From positions 1-64,000 of the forward strand of contig CALWDO010000002.1 of NCBI GenBank assembly GCA_944376715.1: a stretch of DNA of 64,000 bases, written 5' to 3'. The position numbers and the translations under genes were made by a program. How positions within the stretch are numbered: the first letter of the stretch is position 1; the number at the start of each line of letters is the position of its first letter. The DNA comes from an uncultured Lachnoclostridium sp. Lineage in GTDB: Bacteria > Bacillota > Clostridia > Lachnospirales > Lachnospiraceae. A model generated the notes under the pieces. It worked only from the letters and a program-made list of their open reading frames with translations. It was not told where the DNA came from and did not search any database. This document shows positions 7,744-17,210 of the stretch, in pieces.

Positions 7744-9567
7744 TTATTCCTTCCTGATCTCCTCCAAAAACCTCTCCCCATACCGTTTGTACTTTGCCTC
7801 TCCCACGCCGGAGACATCCAGCATCTCATTTTTATCCTTTGGCCGCTTAACGCACATATCGATCAGCGTTTTATCCGTAAATACAATATAGGGCGGCACC
7901 CCGGTTTCCCTGGCGATCATCAGGCGCAGCGTCCGCAGACGCTCGAAAAGCTGCCAGCTGGCAGAATCCAGATCTCCTGAGACGCCCGCCCTCTTTTTCG
8001 GCAGAGGCATCTTCTTTTCCTTCGGCCTGGCAAATTTCATGATAATCCTCTGTTTTCCATCCAGGACATCCTTAGCGCCTTCTCCCAGACGCAGCACCGT
8101 ATACCGGTCATCGCTCTCTTCCAGCAGGCCCATCCCTGCCAACTCACGAATAATCTCTTTTAACCGAAATTCCGTCACACCGCTCTGTCTGCCATAGACA
8201 CTGATCTCATCCAGTCCCCCGGATTTTATTCTGGCCGCTTTGCTGCCGTGAAGTACTCCCGCCACAGTTCCGGCGCCGTAACTCCACTTCATTTCCCGGA
8301 TACACTGAAAAATATCCCGGCATATATCCGTCACGTCTTCTTCTACAAATTCATGCAGACAGTTGGAACAGTTTTCACACCGCCGGGGCGCCTTCTCCCC
8401 AAAATAATTCAGAATGTAACCGCGCAGACAGTCTTTGGTTGTCCCATAATAGGTCATGCGCTTCAATCTCTCCGCGTCCCTCTCGCGGACTGCGCCTATC
8501 TCTTCGTCCGTCATCTCCTCCCGGAATTCTTTATTTGACAAAAGCATCTGATTGATCCGCACGTCCTGAGGGGAATACAGGAGCACGCACTCCGCCCGTT
8601 CGCCATCCCTTCCCGCACGGCCTGCTTCCTGATAATAATTCTCCATGCTCTGAGGCATATTGTAATGCGCCACATAGCGTACATTGGACTTATCGATCCC
8701 CATACCGAACGCGTTGGTAGCCACCATGACCGGCCGCTCGTCGAAGATAAACTGGTCCTGGTTCTGTTTCCTTTCCTCTGCGGACAGTCCCGCATGATAT
8801 CTGGTCACCGGAATATCCGCCATCCGCAGCGCGGTATATACCGCCTCCACATTCTTCCTAGTCGCGCAGTAGATGATCCCGCTTTCGCCCCGGTGCTCTT
8901 TTATGTATTCCAGAAGCTGGGCATCCTTGCTGCCGCCGTTTCTCACCTCAAAATACAGGTTTGCCCGGTCAAATCCTGTCACCAGTACTTTCGGCTCCTG
9001 AAGCCGCAGCACACACTGTATATCTTCCCGAACTTCCTTCGTCGCCGTGGCCGTGAAGGCGCTGACCACCGGACGAACCGAAAGTCCTGCCACCATATCC
9101 ACGATGTTCAGATAACTGGGCCGAAAGTCCTGTCCCCACTGGGATATGCAGTGCGCCTCATCTACCGTCACCATGCTGATCTGAACCTGCCTCGCGAAAT
9201 CCTGGAACAGATAAGTAGGCAGCCGTTCCGGAGCCACATAGATGATCTTATACTGTCCCCGGCACGCCAGAGAAAACGCCTTCTCGATCTGTCCCTCCGT
9301 CAGAGAACTGTTGATATACGCCGCATGAACGCCCGCTTCATTCAAAGCGCGCACTTGGTCTTTCATAAGAGAAATCAAAGGCGAGACAACAATCGTAATT
9401 CCCGGCAGGAGAAGCGCCGGAACCTGATAGCAGACCGATTTGCCCGCGCCGGTAGGCATGATGCCCAGCACATCCCGGCCGGACAGGATTGCCTCTATCA
9501 ACGATTCCTGCCCCGGCCGGAAACTGTCGTAACCAAAATATTTCTTCAGTATGTCATGTGGATTCAT
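7744..9567 (-). CDS. recQ: ATP-dependent DNA helicase RecQ
   Basis: 607 residues, a full-length 3'-5' DNA helicase that works in recombinational repair. It shows GIMPTGAGKSVCYQ (Walker A), DEAHC (Walker B), SAFTATAT (motif III), the motif VI segment QEAGRAGRDG, a zinc-binding cysteine cluster (CLRGYILNYFGE... CENCSNC), an RQC winged-helix region, and a C-terminal HRDC domain ending with DVSGVGEAKYKRYGERFLEEI. It stands at the end of a minus-strand run after the short membrane ORF at 9589, with a 21-bp gap. It is convergent with the TIR gene. Confidence 0.96.
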   Translation of the reverse strand: MNPHDILKKYFGYDSFRPGQESLIEAILSGRDVLGIMPTGAGKSVCYQVPALLLPGITIVVSPLISLMKDQVRALNEAGVHAAYINSSLTEGQIEKAFSLACRGQYKIIYVAPERLPTYLFQDFARQVQISMVTVDEAHCISQWGQDFRPSYLNIVDMVAGLSVRPVVSAFTATATKEVREDIQCVLRLQEPKVLVTGFDRANLYFEVRNGGSKDAQLLEYIKEHRGESGIIYCATRKNVEAVYTALRMADIPVTRYHAGLSAEERKQNQDQFIFDERPVMVATNAFGMGIDKSNVRYVAHYNMPQSMENYYQEAGRAGRDGERAECVLLYSPQDVRINQMLLSNKEFREEMTDEEIGAVRERDAERLKRMTYYGTTKDCLRGYILNYFGEKAPRRCENCSNCLHEFVEEDVTDICRDIFQCIREMKWSYGAGTVAGVLHGSKAARIKSGGLDEISVYGRQSGVTEFRLKEIIRELAGMGLLEESDDRYTVLRLGEGAKDVLDGKQRIIMKFARPKEKKMPLPKKRAGVSGDLDSASWQLFERLRTLRLMIARETGVPPYIVFTDKTLIDMCVKRPKDKNEMLDVSGVGEAKYKRYGERFLEEIRKE

Positions 9568-9588
9568 CCGTCTGTCTGATCCTCCCTC

Positions 9589-9930
9589 TTAAATATACCG
9601 CCTTACCCGTCTCCTGTACTGTTCTTTTGTATTCAGCCCGTTTTCATCCGGCGCAGAAAAACTTACGACAGCTGCCGTACACAGGCACAGTCCGGCAAGG
9701 TAACATCCAAGTCCCAGATAAAAGAACCATGTAAAATCAATTTTTACAGTCAGGAAAAACAAAGATAAAAAGACAGCAATATTAGATATCTGATAAATAC
9801 AGTATGCAATCCTTTCACCGCCCTGCAGCGGCGCAAAATAGGCGGCGCGCCGGATTGCTTTTCCATTTAAAACAGATAATAGCACAAATCGAATTATTAA
9901 GAAAGGGCACAACAGGAAAAAAGCGTTCAT
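9589..9930 (-). CDS. Short membrane protein, probably a truncated ICMT/PEMT-like methyltransferase
   Basis: 113 residues with three or four hydrophobic segments. Its ATG overlaps the stop of the GNAT gene (ATGA), so it is translationally coupled. The last third reads SFSAPDENGLNTKEQYRRR. In isoprenylcysteine/phospholipid methyltransferase-like membrane proteins of Clostridia, a GLNTKGLYRxSRxPMY-type motif comes here and the catalytic half follows. In this gene the frame stops 7 residues after that point, just before recQ. It therefore looks like an N-terminal remnant without the catalytic half. The family call is inference from the motif. Confidence 0.5.
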   Translation of the reverse strand: MNAFFLLCPFLIIRFVLLSVLNGKAIRRAAYFAPLQGGERIAYCIYQISNIAVFLSLFFLTVKIDFTWFFYLGLGCYLAGLCLCTAAVVSFSAPDENGLNTKEQYRRRVRRYI

Positions 9931-10316
9931 TTTTCTGCCTCGTCATTTTTAAGCATATAGGACTGCAAACTCTTTTGGCAGCCATTCTTTTCATAGAATG
10001 GTTCTGCTTCCGGCTGCGCGCCAAAATACAGCACTGTCGGCGTATGATCTTTCGCAAGTTGAAGCAGTCTGCTTCCTATTCCCTGTCGTTGATACTGGGG
10101 AAGAACCAGCAATTCTGTAATCGTTCCAAAATAATAACCATCTGTAAGGATACGCAGGCAGCCCACCAGCACCTGACCATCATATGCGGTTATATTGAGA
10201 GTTTTGGACAATGCCGCGCGCGTCTTATCCACATCATAATTCCCCGGCCAGATTTTATTAACAAAGGAAAGGAAAACTGACGTCTCCAGTTCCTGATCAT
10301 CCACTCGATACTCCAT
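9927..10316 (-). CDS. GNAT-family N-acetyltransferase
   Basis: 129 residues from the ATG at 10316 (MEYRVDDQELETSVF), which has GGGGGAAAAGG upstream; the 14-residue longer version has no ribosome site. The acetyl-CoA loop is ELLVLPQYQRQGIGSRLL, and the C-terminal LYFGAQPEAEPFYEKNGCQ is typical of small GNAT enzymes. The acceptor is unknown. Immediately upstream lies the remnant of an Xre-type regulator, which suggests that a deletion brought this gene under a new promoter. Confidence 0.85.
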   Translation of the reverse strand: MEYRVDDQELETSVFLSFVNKIWPGNYDVDKTRAALSKTLNITAYDGQVLVGCLRILTDGYYFGTITELLVLPQYQRQGIGSRLLQLAKDHTPTVLYFGAQPEAEPFYEKNGCQKSLQSYMLKNDEAEK

Positions 10317-10342
10317 CCTTTTCCCCCTTCTTTCTGGCTCCG

Positions 10343-10471
10343 CTTTCCGGTTTCCCATTTCGAGACGGCACGGTCAGTTACATTCAGTCTACTGCCAAGC
10401 TGCTTCTGTGTCAATTTTTTCTCTTTCCGGCATTCCGCAATGAATCTCCCGGTTTCTTTCAGATCAATCAT
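10343..10471 (-). pseudogene. Truncated Xre-family HTH regulator (N-terminus only)
   Basis: The start MIDLKETGRFIAECRKEKKL, followed by TQKQLGSRLNVTDRAVSKWETGK, is a textbook Xre/Cro helix-turn-helix. After WETGK the homology stops abruptly and the frame runs into the upstream region and coding sequence of the GNAT gene out of register. The dimerisation part and the rest of the regulator are missing. This is a deletion scar. Confidence 0.65.
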
Positions 10472-10703
10472 AGATATGCCCTCCTGTGATAAGATTATAA
10501 CATATCGCTCACAGAGCGCATCCTACTGTTGGTTGAATCGGCACTATATTACAGCAGAAACGGACGTAAACGCTGTTTTTGTTCAAAGCCGGTTCAATCT
10601 ATGCCTTTATTTTGTAAAAGACAATAGTGTTCAGACACACAATATGATAGATTAGTATTGAAGTATAATTTTAACAAAAGAAAGCAAACAGAGAGGAAAC
10701 GCC

Positions 10704-12860
10704 ATGGCAGGTTACATATTGAAAATTGTTCTGGAAGATACTCATCCGCCGGTATGGCGAAGAGTCATGGTACCAGAGAATATCACTTTCGCAGATCTTC
10801 ACAAAATAATACAGATACTGTTTGACTGGGACGGAGACCATCTCCACGATTTCTCGACACCTTCCCGAAAAATAACTATAGGGAAGAATGGGGACAACTG
10901 GGGAAGGTCTGATTTTGAAGAAAGCGAACTGCTGATCGACCAATTCTGGGATTCCTGTAAATGGATTCGCTACACTTATGATTTCGGCGACGAATGGCGG
11001 CATAAAATCATTTATGAGAAAACGGACGAAGCCTATCAGAGCCGGACAGTTGTATTCATGAAAGCCAAAGGCGAGCACTTCTGCGAAGACGTCGTTGAAA
11101 CCCTAGATACCGGCGATGAAGGCAGGTATCCCTTTGACACGGAAGCCACAAAAAGAAGACTGGAAAATATACCTTTCCCGGTACGCTCCGGGGAAAAATT
11201 GCGGATACAGGAAAGCCCCCTGGAGATGATGAATCAGTATTTTAACCGGTTCCTGGAAGAATGGGATACTATACAGAAAAGCGGAAATACAAAAACGCCT
11301 TCCGGGATCGCCCAAAAAGTGGATGGCTGGAAAAAGCATGTAAAGAATCAGGAGAATGCGGTTCTGAGACTGTGTCCAGGTACCCGGTCCAATGCAGAAC
11401 TTTTGGAGGAGCTTTCCCTTCAGGAAGTAAAAGATTACTGTAAGTATCTTCAAATCTCAGTTCCCGATTCCTGGGGAAAAGACAGAATGGTCCGGGAGCT
11501 CTCCCTGACCTTCCGGACACATCCGGAATATATTTTATATGTATTTTTTGAGGAAGAATATCGGGAATTTCAAGAATGGAGAAAGCTGTCTCCCGGAATC
11601 ATCGAAAACGGGCGGAATATATCCGACATGCTGATTAAGGCCATGGCGCTCGGCCTTCTCGATGCAAAATTTATACAGGAAGAGAATACATACCGGGTCG
11701 AGATCTGCTTTGCCAAAGATCTGGAAGATATTTTAAGCGGTTTAAAAGAAAGCCGGCAAACCTACCGATGGCTGCAGAATTATTCCGATAAACTGGAAAA
11801 TTTCATCCTGGTCTACGGACTGATCGAAATGGACGCCCTGTACGATATGTTCTGCGATGTATATAATGAAAAGATTTCTCAGGCTGATTTTCGCCGTTTT
11901 GTGTACTGGCATGCCAGATTCAACAATCTGATTCAAACCGTATACACTGCCGACGGCACAAGTTACGCAGCATCTATACAGATTGATGCGCAAAAGGTAC
12001 TGCATGATCAGATGAACTATACGGAAAATCTGGATTATCAATCCTATTCGCGACATGGGCTGAAACAAAGAGCGAAAAATCCCGCCGATGTGCACGGCTC
12101 GCTTCAGGCCTTATATGAAATAATGATATTCGGCATGCATCTGCCGGAAAGCGCGGCAGATCAAATGATGAGCGTCGTTTTTGAGAGAATCAAAAACGGA
12201 GGAACGCTGACAGATGTTTTGAATAGTTTTTCTTTATTCGATTCGGCGGAAGAAGAACTTGCCGTAGTGTGTGCTTTATGGGAATCTCTTGCGGACATCA
12301 TGCTTGAATTGGAACTTCCCATGCTCAAAGGAAGGAGCCGGGAAGAATATGCTTCTCTAAAACAGATATCTCCTTGGGAAATACAGATGGTTTCGCCGGG
12401 CGAAGATGTTGAAAACTCCAAAAACAAACACATCTATGAATTCCCTGCGAATATCCAGGAACAAATTTATCTGGCCGAACAGTCAGACCGTCCAAGTCTG
12501 GATGCCCTATGGAATTATCAAAAAAAAGAAGGGATTATTTCAGAAGAATTTTTGTTCCTGCTTGCAGAAGCATATACTTCCTGTGGCGACTCGAAAAAAG
12601 CAGCAAAACTGATTCGTGAGCTGAAAAATAGCTCGGCACGGGGAAAGAACGCAGCGGAATTTCTACTCCGCGAACCGGAGAGTCCATCGGGCACATCGAC
12701 TGAAGACGACGATCCGTTTTTCTGGGAACCGCTCTGGGAAGACGTACCGGCGGTTCAGCAGCCTTATGTACGTACAACCCAGAAAATAGGGAGAAACGAT
12801 CCCTGTCCATGCGGATCCGGGAAAAAATATAAGAAGTGTTGCGGAAAGAATTCTCTATAA
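10704..12860 (+). CDS. pRiA4b ORF-3-like protein with C-terminal SEC-C zinc motif
   Basis: 718 residues. Residues 1-170 are a plasmid pRiA4b ORF-3-like domain ([25 protein letters not shown] at the start; [32 protein letters not shown]). The middle ~480 residues are helical with no family recognised; one stretch ([17 protein letters not shown], about 235-265) resembles a Rho-N/SAP-type helical fold. The protein ends with a SEC-C motif, [18 protein letters not shown], whose cysteines bind zinc. pRiA4b domains are widespread on mobile DNA and their role is unknown. A GAGAGGAAACGCC ribosome site precedes the ATG. The gene is single, followed by a long hairpin. Confidence 0.8.
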   Translation: MAGYILKIVLEDTHPPVWRRVMVPENITFADLHKIIQILFDWDGDHLHDFSTPSRKITIGKNGDNWGRSDFEESELLIDQFWDSCKWIRYTYDFGDEWRHKIIYEKTDEAYQSRTVVFMKAKGEHFCEDVVETLDTGDEGRYPFDTEATKRRLENIPFPVRSGEKLRIQESPLEMMNQYFNRFLEEWDTIQKSGNTKTPSGIAQKVDGWKKHVKNQENAVLRLCPGTRSNAELLEELSLQEVKDYCKYLQISVPDSWGKDRMVRELSLTFRTHPEYILYVFFEEEYREFQEWRKLSPGIIENGRNISDMLIKAMALGLLDAKFIQEENTYRVEICFAKDLEDILSGLKESRQTYRWLQNYSDKLENFILVYGLIEMDALYDMFCDVYNEKISQADFRRFVYWHARFNNLIQTVYTADGTSYAASIQIDAQKVLHDQMNYTENLDYQSYSRHGLKQRAKNPADVHGSLQALYEIMIFGMHLPESAADQMMSVVFERIKNGGTLTDVLNSFSLFDSAEEELAVVCALWESLADIMLELELPMLKGRSREEYASLKQISPWEIQMVSPGEDVENSKNKHIYEFPANIQEQIYLAEQSDRPSLDALWNYQKKEGIISEEFLFLLAEAYTSCGDSKKAAKLIRELKNSSARGKNAAEFLLREPESPSGTSTEDDDPFFWEPLWEDVPAVQQPYVRTTQKIGRNDPCPCGSGKKYKKCCGKNSL

Positions 12861-12867
12861 ATTATTT

Positions 12868-12934
12868 AATATATCCCCGTTGTATTTTTCTACAGCCAGA
12901 CAAATAACTGTCTGTTGTACAACGGGGATATATT
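12868..12934. terminator. Long interrupted palindrome between convergent genes
   Basis: AATATATCCCCGTTGTA (12868-12884) is perfectly complementary to 12918-12934, and inside it CAGACA (12897-12902) pairs with TGTCTG (12909-12914). It lies between the convergent genes ending at 12860 and 12955 and probably works as a bidirectional terminator. The 17-bp outer stem is longer than needed for that, so a small palindromic repeat element is an alternative. Confidence 0.55.
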
Positions 12935-12954
12935 CGGGTATTTTGTTTATTTAC

Positions 12955-13848
12955 TTATACCCGCTGTCCATATCTGCCATGCATCTTTTTCCAGAAAAAA
13001 ATGTACGAGATTCCTCCCGGAATTCCGATCCATAATAGCATAATGATAAGCGTTACCTGTTCAAAACAATTGACAGTTAAAGAACAAGCCACATACAACA
13101 GGGCCAGCGGCACGGAAATATACCCCAGAATCGTATGCGCGACATTCCAGGTTTCCTCATCCCGAACCGTCCAGGGAAGTCTTAGACCTGTATGTCTTGT
13201 AAAAGGCAGTTTAGGAGATACAATTCCCGCAAAAATCATGATGCAGGCAACAAAAAGCATAGCAAACATTTTCTCTCCATGTTCTGAATAATGAATTACG
13301 TCTGCCGCCGTAAGAGCCGCCAGTACAACTCCCAAAACGAATACTCCAATATTAAACAGGGTGGTCACACGTAATACTCTCAGCTTCATATCATCGGTCG
13401 TCACACTGGTCAGCAACGCCAGATTTCGATACAGGACAACGACTGCCAGCAGCATACACCCGCCCGGCAGCACAACTGACACAACCGGATCTTTAATCCC
13501 AAGCACAATCAGCATTGATATAAAAGACAGACTCAGGATCAGTCCTCTCTTTTCCCCTGCTCTTTTCATCAATGTTTCCCGATGATTTCTCTCTGCAAGT
13601 TCTTCATTCAAAGCGGCAAGTTTCTCTGCCAGATTTTCTGTACCATCCTGATCCGTCTCTGACCCAAGCAGTTTGCTTACCGGGACTTCAAACAGCGCCG
13701 CCATATCAATCAGCACTCCGGCATCCGGCACAGATTTTCCATTCTCCCATTTTGAAACCGTCTGCCGGACCACATGGAGCCTCACTGCCATTTCTTCCTG
13801 ACTGAGTCCTTTTTCTTTACGATATTTGCGTATATTGTCATGAATCAT
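12955..13848 (-). CDS. Xre-family HTH regulator with multi-pass membrane domain
   Basis: 297 residues from the ATG at 13848 (MIHDNIRKYRKEKGLSQEEM). Residues 3-60 are an Xre helix-turn-helix (MAVRLHVVRQTVSKWENGKS). A short linker, AAL...RNHRETL, is followed by about six hydrophobic segments (residues 110-290), so the DNA-binding domain is tethered to the membrane. Membrane-bound Xre proteins of this kind are common in Clostridia and their signal is unknown. An in-frame ATG 26 codons upstream would lie at the promoter and is not used here. Confidence 0.82.
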   Translation of the reverse strand: MIHDNIRKYRKEKGLSQEEMAVRLHVVRQTVSKWENGKSVPDAGVLIDMAALFEVPVSKLLGSETDQDGTENLAEKLAALNEELAERNHRETLMKRAGEKRGLILSLSFISMLIVLGIKDPVVSVVLPGGCMLLAVVVLYRNLALLTSVTTDDMKLRVLRVTTLFNIGVFVLGVVLAALTAADVIHYSEHGEKMFAMLFVACIMIFAGIVSPKLPFTRHTGLRLPWTVRDEETWNVAHTILGYISVPLALLYVACSLTVNCFEQVTLIIMLLWIGIPGGISYIFFWKKMHGRYGQRV

Positions 13849-13896
13849 ACCATCTCGTTCCTGCCATAATGAAATTTTAGCACCGGAGCTGTATGA

Positions 13897-13926
13897 AGTA
13901 TATCCGCAAAAACGGCAAATTGGCAA
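13897..13926 (-). promoter_or_regulatory. Promoter of the membrane-bound Xre regulator
   Basis: On the minus strand TTGCCA (13921-13926), an 18-bp spacer, then TATACT (13897-13902). The region between here and the CRISPR array (13927-14095) shows no gene. Confidence 0.45.
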
Positions 13927-14095
13927 GCAATGATAGTTAACATTGGGGATTTAACATTTATTCATGCTATGAAGAATATATAGTAAAACCTTTTTTGAGC
14001 GAAGATTGGTTAAACCATGTATATCCTGGCATAATTCAAGTACCATCTTTGTGAGAAAGACTCATCTATCCGATCACATATTCGTTCCCATTATA

Positions 14096-14127
14096 ATTTC
14101 ATCCACATTTCAGTGGAAAAAACACAT
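14096..14127. repeat. Decayed CRISPR repeat beyond the trailer end
   Basis: The 5' part ATTTCATCCAC matches the repeat start with one base deleted; the hairpin part is lost. It lies exactly one unit before the first clear repeat: 32 bp of repeat remnant plus a 32-bp spacer-like stretch (14128-14159) reach 14160. The register makes a true ancestral repeat likely. Confidence 0.5.
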
Positions 14128-14159
14128 TAGAAAGCGTCTTATTTTTTACATTTAATTGA

Positions 14160-15704
14160 ATTTCAAGCCATGTCTCCACGAGGGAGACGACTTATCCGGG
14201 ATCACCCGGAAATTTACGGACAAAAATTTCAATCCACGTTCCCACGAGGGGAACGACTGACATCCAGGATATCATTGCCTGTATCGGGGTAATTTCAATC
14301 CTCGTCCCCATGAGGGGGACGACTAACAAGGAGGCATAGCAATCATAGATATCAATATTTCAATCCTCGTCTCCACAAGGGGCGACGTTATATAAGGGCC
14401 GATTTTACCGGCTGCTGCAGATTTCAATCCTCGTCCCCATGAGGGGGACGACAGTGTGCTGTTTTAAATGTTATTGTTCCTACTTTATTTCAATCCACGT
14501 CCCCATGAGGGGGACGACGGTCATAAACCATTTAGGTTCTATATTGGGATATATTTCAATCCACGTCCCCATGAGGGGGACGACTGCATACTCATAGGGA
14601 TTCGGCTGTGTGTTGTAATTTCAATCCACGTCCCCATGAGGGGGACGACGGAAAGGTACATGCCAACAGAAAACGAGATCACAATTTCAATCCACGTCCC
14701 CATGAGGGGGACGACTGGATATGCTACATTGTAGCTTACCTTACATTGGATTTCAATCCACGTCCCCATGAGGGGGACGACCCAGATGGTCAACCGGGAT
14801 CGAAGAACTGGACGATTTCAATCCACGTCCCCATGAGGGGGACGACTAGAGATCAAGTCTGTCAACACATTTCAGTTTAAATTTCAATCCACGTCCCCAT
14901 GAGGGGGACGACTTGCATGCTTCTGCTATTATTGTGTCAGAGGATATTTCAATCCACGTCCCCATGAGGGGGACGACCACTGTGAATCCATTAACTACGT
15001 TTATGTTTGGAATTTCAATCCACGTCCCCATGAGGGGGACGACCATAGATATGATGGAAAAACTGGATATGTTTCAGATTTCAATCCACGTCCCCATGAG
15101 GGGGACGACCATCCATTGCTCTCCATACATTCTTTTTGTAGGTATTTCAATCCACGTCCCCATGAGGGGGACGACGGTGCCTGTTTATTCCGTAGATACA
15201 CGTTCGTGATTTCAATCCACGTCCCCATGAGGGGGACGACAAAAGGACAATATTTGGTTCCTGCAATCGTACAGATTTCAATCCACGTCCCCATGAGGGG
15301 GACGACAAATACGGGATCTCAAACCGTATAAGAACAATGCAAAATTTCAATCCACGTCCCCATGAGGGGGACGACGGGGAAGGTATTAGTATCATCTGGC
15401 ATGATAAGATTTCAATCCACGTCCCCATGAGGGGGACGACAGTCCTATGCAGATAAAGTTTCCGAACGGTTCCAATTTCAATCCACGTCCCCATGAGGGG
15501 GACGACCCGGTGTAATTTCTATCGCAACAAGCATTGCAGATTTCAATCCACGTCCCCATGAGGGGGACGACTCGATTGTTGCCATAAATTCATCAAACGC
15601 TGTTTATTTCAATCCACGTCCCCATGAGGGGGACGACGCTGTGCATATCCAGTGCGTTTCTAAAACCATCCAATTTCAATCCACGTCCCCATGAGGGGGA
15701 CGAC
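14160..15704 (-). CRISPR. Type I-C CRISPR array, 24 repeats and 23 spacers
   Basis: The 32-bp repeat on the plus strand begins ATTTCAATCCACGTCC and ends GGGGGACGAC; the transcribed strand is minus, reading towards lower coordinates, with the leader at the right. Repeats start at 14160, 14226, 14292, 14357, 14421, 14487, 14553, 14618, 14684, 14750, 14815, 14881, 14946, 15012, 15078, 15144, 15209, 15275, 15344, 15409, 15475, 15540, 15606 and 15673. Spacers are 32-37 bp, mostly 33-34. The 19 leader-proximal repeats are identical. The five at the trailer end vary: two have CTCG for CACG, two (14160, 14226) carry paired substitutions that keep the stem, and one (14357) has a broken stem. The stem is CGTCCCC/GGGGACG with a 5-nt loop, as needed by Cas5c. 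No spacer was seen to match elsewhere in the window by eye. Confidence 0.98.
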
Positions 15705-15881
15705 AGCAATTATAACTAATTTTCAACATCCATTTTTATAAACATTCACCAAATCTACTTCTTATATTCTAAAAGAAGCCAACCGAATATTATCCTCCCC
15801 CCTTCATTTTTCCCTTTTTTATGCATTTTTTCTGGTGCGAGTCTCCCCACAATCTTATGTACGCTTCAGGTTCGCACATTC
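15705..15881 (-). promoter_or_regulatory. CRISPR leader
   Basis: AT-rich stretch between cas2 and the first leader-proximal repeat. Read on the minus strand it contains GTGCGAACCTGAAG and then, 20 bp later, GACTCGCACC, an inverted GGTGCGA-type pair (about 15834-15878) of the kind seen in type I-C leaders, followed by an A-rich tract up to the repeat. It should hold the array promoter and the Cas1-Cas2 integration signals; the exact -10 is not clear. Confidence 0.7.
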
Positions 15882-16172
15882 TTATAATATCAAAGTTTGG
15901 TCTGCCGCAAGTCCTCTGTCCACCCCTATATGCTCCACTTTTGTCTGATATTTATTTCCCAGATAATAAAAACGCAGACTATCGACATTTTCGTCTATGA
16001 TATCTGTTAAAATTGACTTCAACATAATACATTGTGCATTGTCCAAGATACATTCAAACACAGAGTTTTGTACTCTTCTTCCATAATTCACACATTGTTT
16101 TGCTACTTTCCGCAGCCTGGCTCTCCCCGCAGCGGTTTCTGTATTTACATCATAAGTAATCAATACCAGCAT
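15882..16172 (-). CDS. cas2: CRISPR adaptation protein Cas2, type I-C
   Basis: 96 residues. The start MLVLITYDVNTET carries the beta-1 strand aspartate of the ferredoxin-like Cas2 fold, followed by RLRKVAKQCVNYGRRVQNSVFEC. Cas2 dimers bridge two Cas1 dimers to integrate new spacers at the leader end. The gene follows cas1 after 6 bp and is the last of the cas operon, directly before the leader. Confidence 0.97.
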   Translation of the reverse strand: MLVLITYDVNTETAAGRARLRKVAKQCVNYGRRVQNSVFECILDNAQCIMLKSILTDIIDENVDSLRFYYLGNKYQTKVEHIGVDRGLAADQTLIL

Positions 16173-16178
16173 TTTCTC

Positions 16179-17210
16179 TCACTTCCACAAAAAGACCGGA
16201 TAACTGTCCAGATCGCCTCTCAGGTACCGTGCCAAAAGCATTGCCTGTACATAGGGAACCATTCCCCACTCTATCTTTTCTTGCAGATAAGGATGAGTAA
16301 TCATCTCCTTTTTCTTGTTTTGCCATTCAGACAGCACCTTTTTTCGCAATTCGTCACTCATTAAAACAGCGCCATTTTCTTTTCTCGAAAAATTTTTCCC
16401 GTTAATTATCTTCTTATTGATCAGTGACAGTACAAAACGATCTGCCAGTACCGCACGAAGCTCCTCGATCAGATCAAGTGACAAGGAGGCTCTGCCCGGG
16501 CGTTCTGTATGCAGATAACCAACATATGGATCCAGACCTACACTCTCCAGCGCAGAAGTAATATGATTTGTCAACAATGTATATACAAAAGAAAGCAGCG
16601 CATTCACATTATCCAGAGGCGGTCTTTTATTCCTGCCATGAAATACAAAGTCCTTCTTTTGCTGTAAGATCAGTTGATCAAATACCCCAAAATAGACACT
16701 CGCTGCTTCTCCTTCATATCCCCTCAGCTGTTCTTTTGACTGCACATTTTGAATATACTCTAATGAATTTTTCAAGAAACAAGACGCTTCTTTTACCTGA
16801 GCTGTATCGATCTGTAGTGGATGGTCTCTTATCGCCCGTTCTAATACCCATCTGGCATTATATACTTTTCCAAGAATACAATTTTGAGCTATTTCCAGAC
16901 TTATCTTCTCATCTCTGCTGCTGGCAAACTGCTGTTGTCTCAAAAGTACATTTCCTCTTGTCTTTCCGGAGACACGCGCCAGGAATTTCCCCTGCGGAGT
17001 CAAATAGCATAAGGAAATGTTTCTGTCAGCGCATGCTCCCATCAATGCAGGGCTCGTTCCTCTGTATCCAAAAGAGACAATTCCCTCCAGATTATGCAAG
17101 GGCACTCTTCCAATCTCTGTCTTATCGTCCAGTACAACAACATTTTCGCCGTCCAATGCCAGATAACTGTTTTCAGAAGTGACATACAAGGTATTCAGCA
17201 GCTTTTTCAT
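16179..17210 (-). CDS. cas1: CRISPR integrase Cas1, type I-C
   Basis: 343 residues, normal for subtype I-C. It starts MKKLLNTLYVTSENSYLALD and shows the Cas1 core (FLARVSGKTRGNVLLRQQQF; the helical domain with GYEGEAASVYFGVF, where the metal-binding glutamate lies; HTERPGRASLSLDLIEELR with the second-site histidine and aspartate). It integrates new spacers together with Cas2. The start overlaps cas4 by 4 bp. Confidence 0.97.
   Translation of the reverse strand: MKKLLNTLYVTSENSYLALDGENVVVLDDKTEIGRVPLHNLEGIVSFGYRGTSPALMGACADRNISLCYLTPQGKFLARVSGKTRGNVLLRQQQFASSRDEKISLEIAQNCILGKVYNARWVLERAIRDHPLQIDTAQVKEASCFLKNSLEYIQNVQSKEQLRGYEGEAASVYFGVFDQLILQQKKDFVFHGRNKRPPLDNVNALLSFVYTLLTNHITSALESVGLDPYVGYLHTERPGRASLSLDLIEELRAVLADRFVLSLINKKIINGKNFSRKENGAVLMSDELRKKVLSEWQNKKKEMITHPYLQEKIEWGMVPYVQAMLLARYLRGDLDSYPVFLWK

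Noticed and set aside
14453-14486. Self-targeting: spacer 5 contains AAATGTTAT, complementary to nine bases of the crRNA-like guide
   Set aside because: Nine AT-rich bases are within chance for a 23-spacer array, and the rest of the spacer does not match.
14468-15494. Open frames with repeated 'SIHVPMRGTT' or 'VVPLMGTWIEI' units on both strands
   Set aside because: They are translations of the CRISPR repeats, not proteins; the 32-bp repeat and 33-34 bp spacers happen to stay open in some frames.
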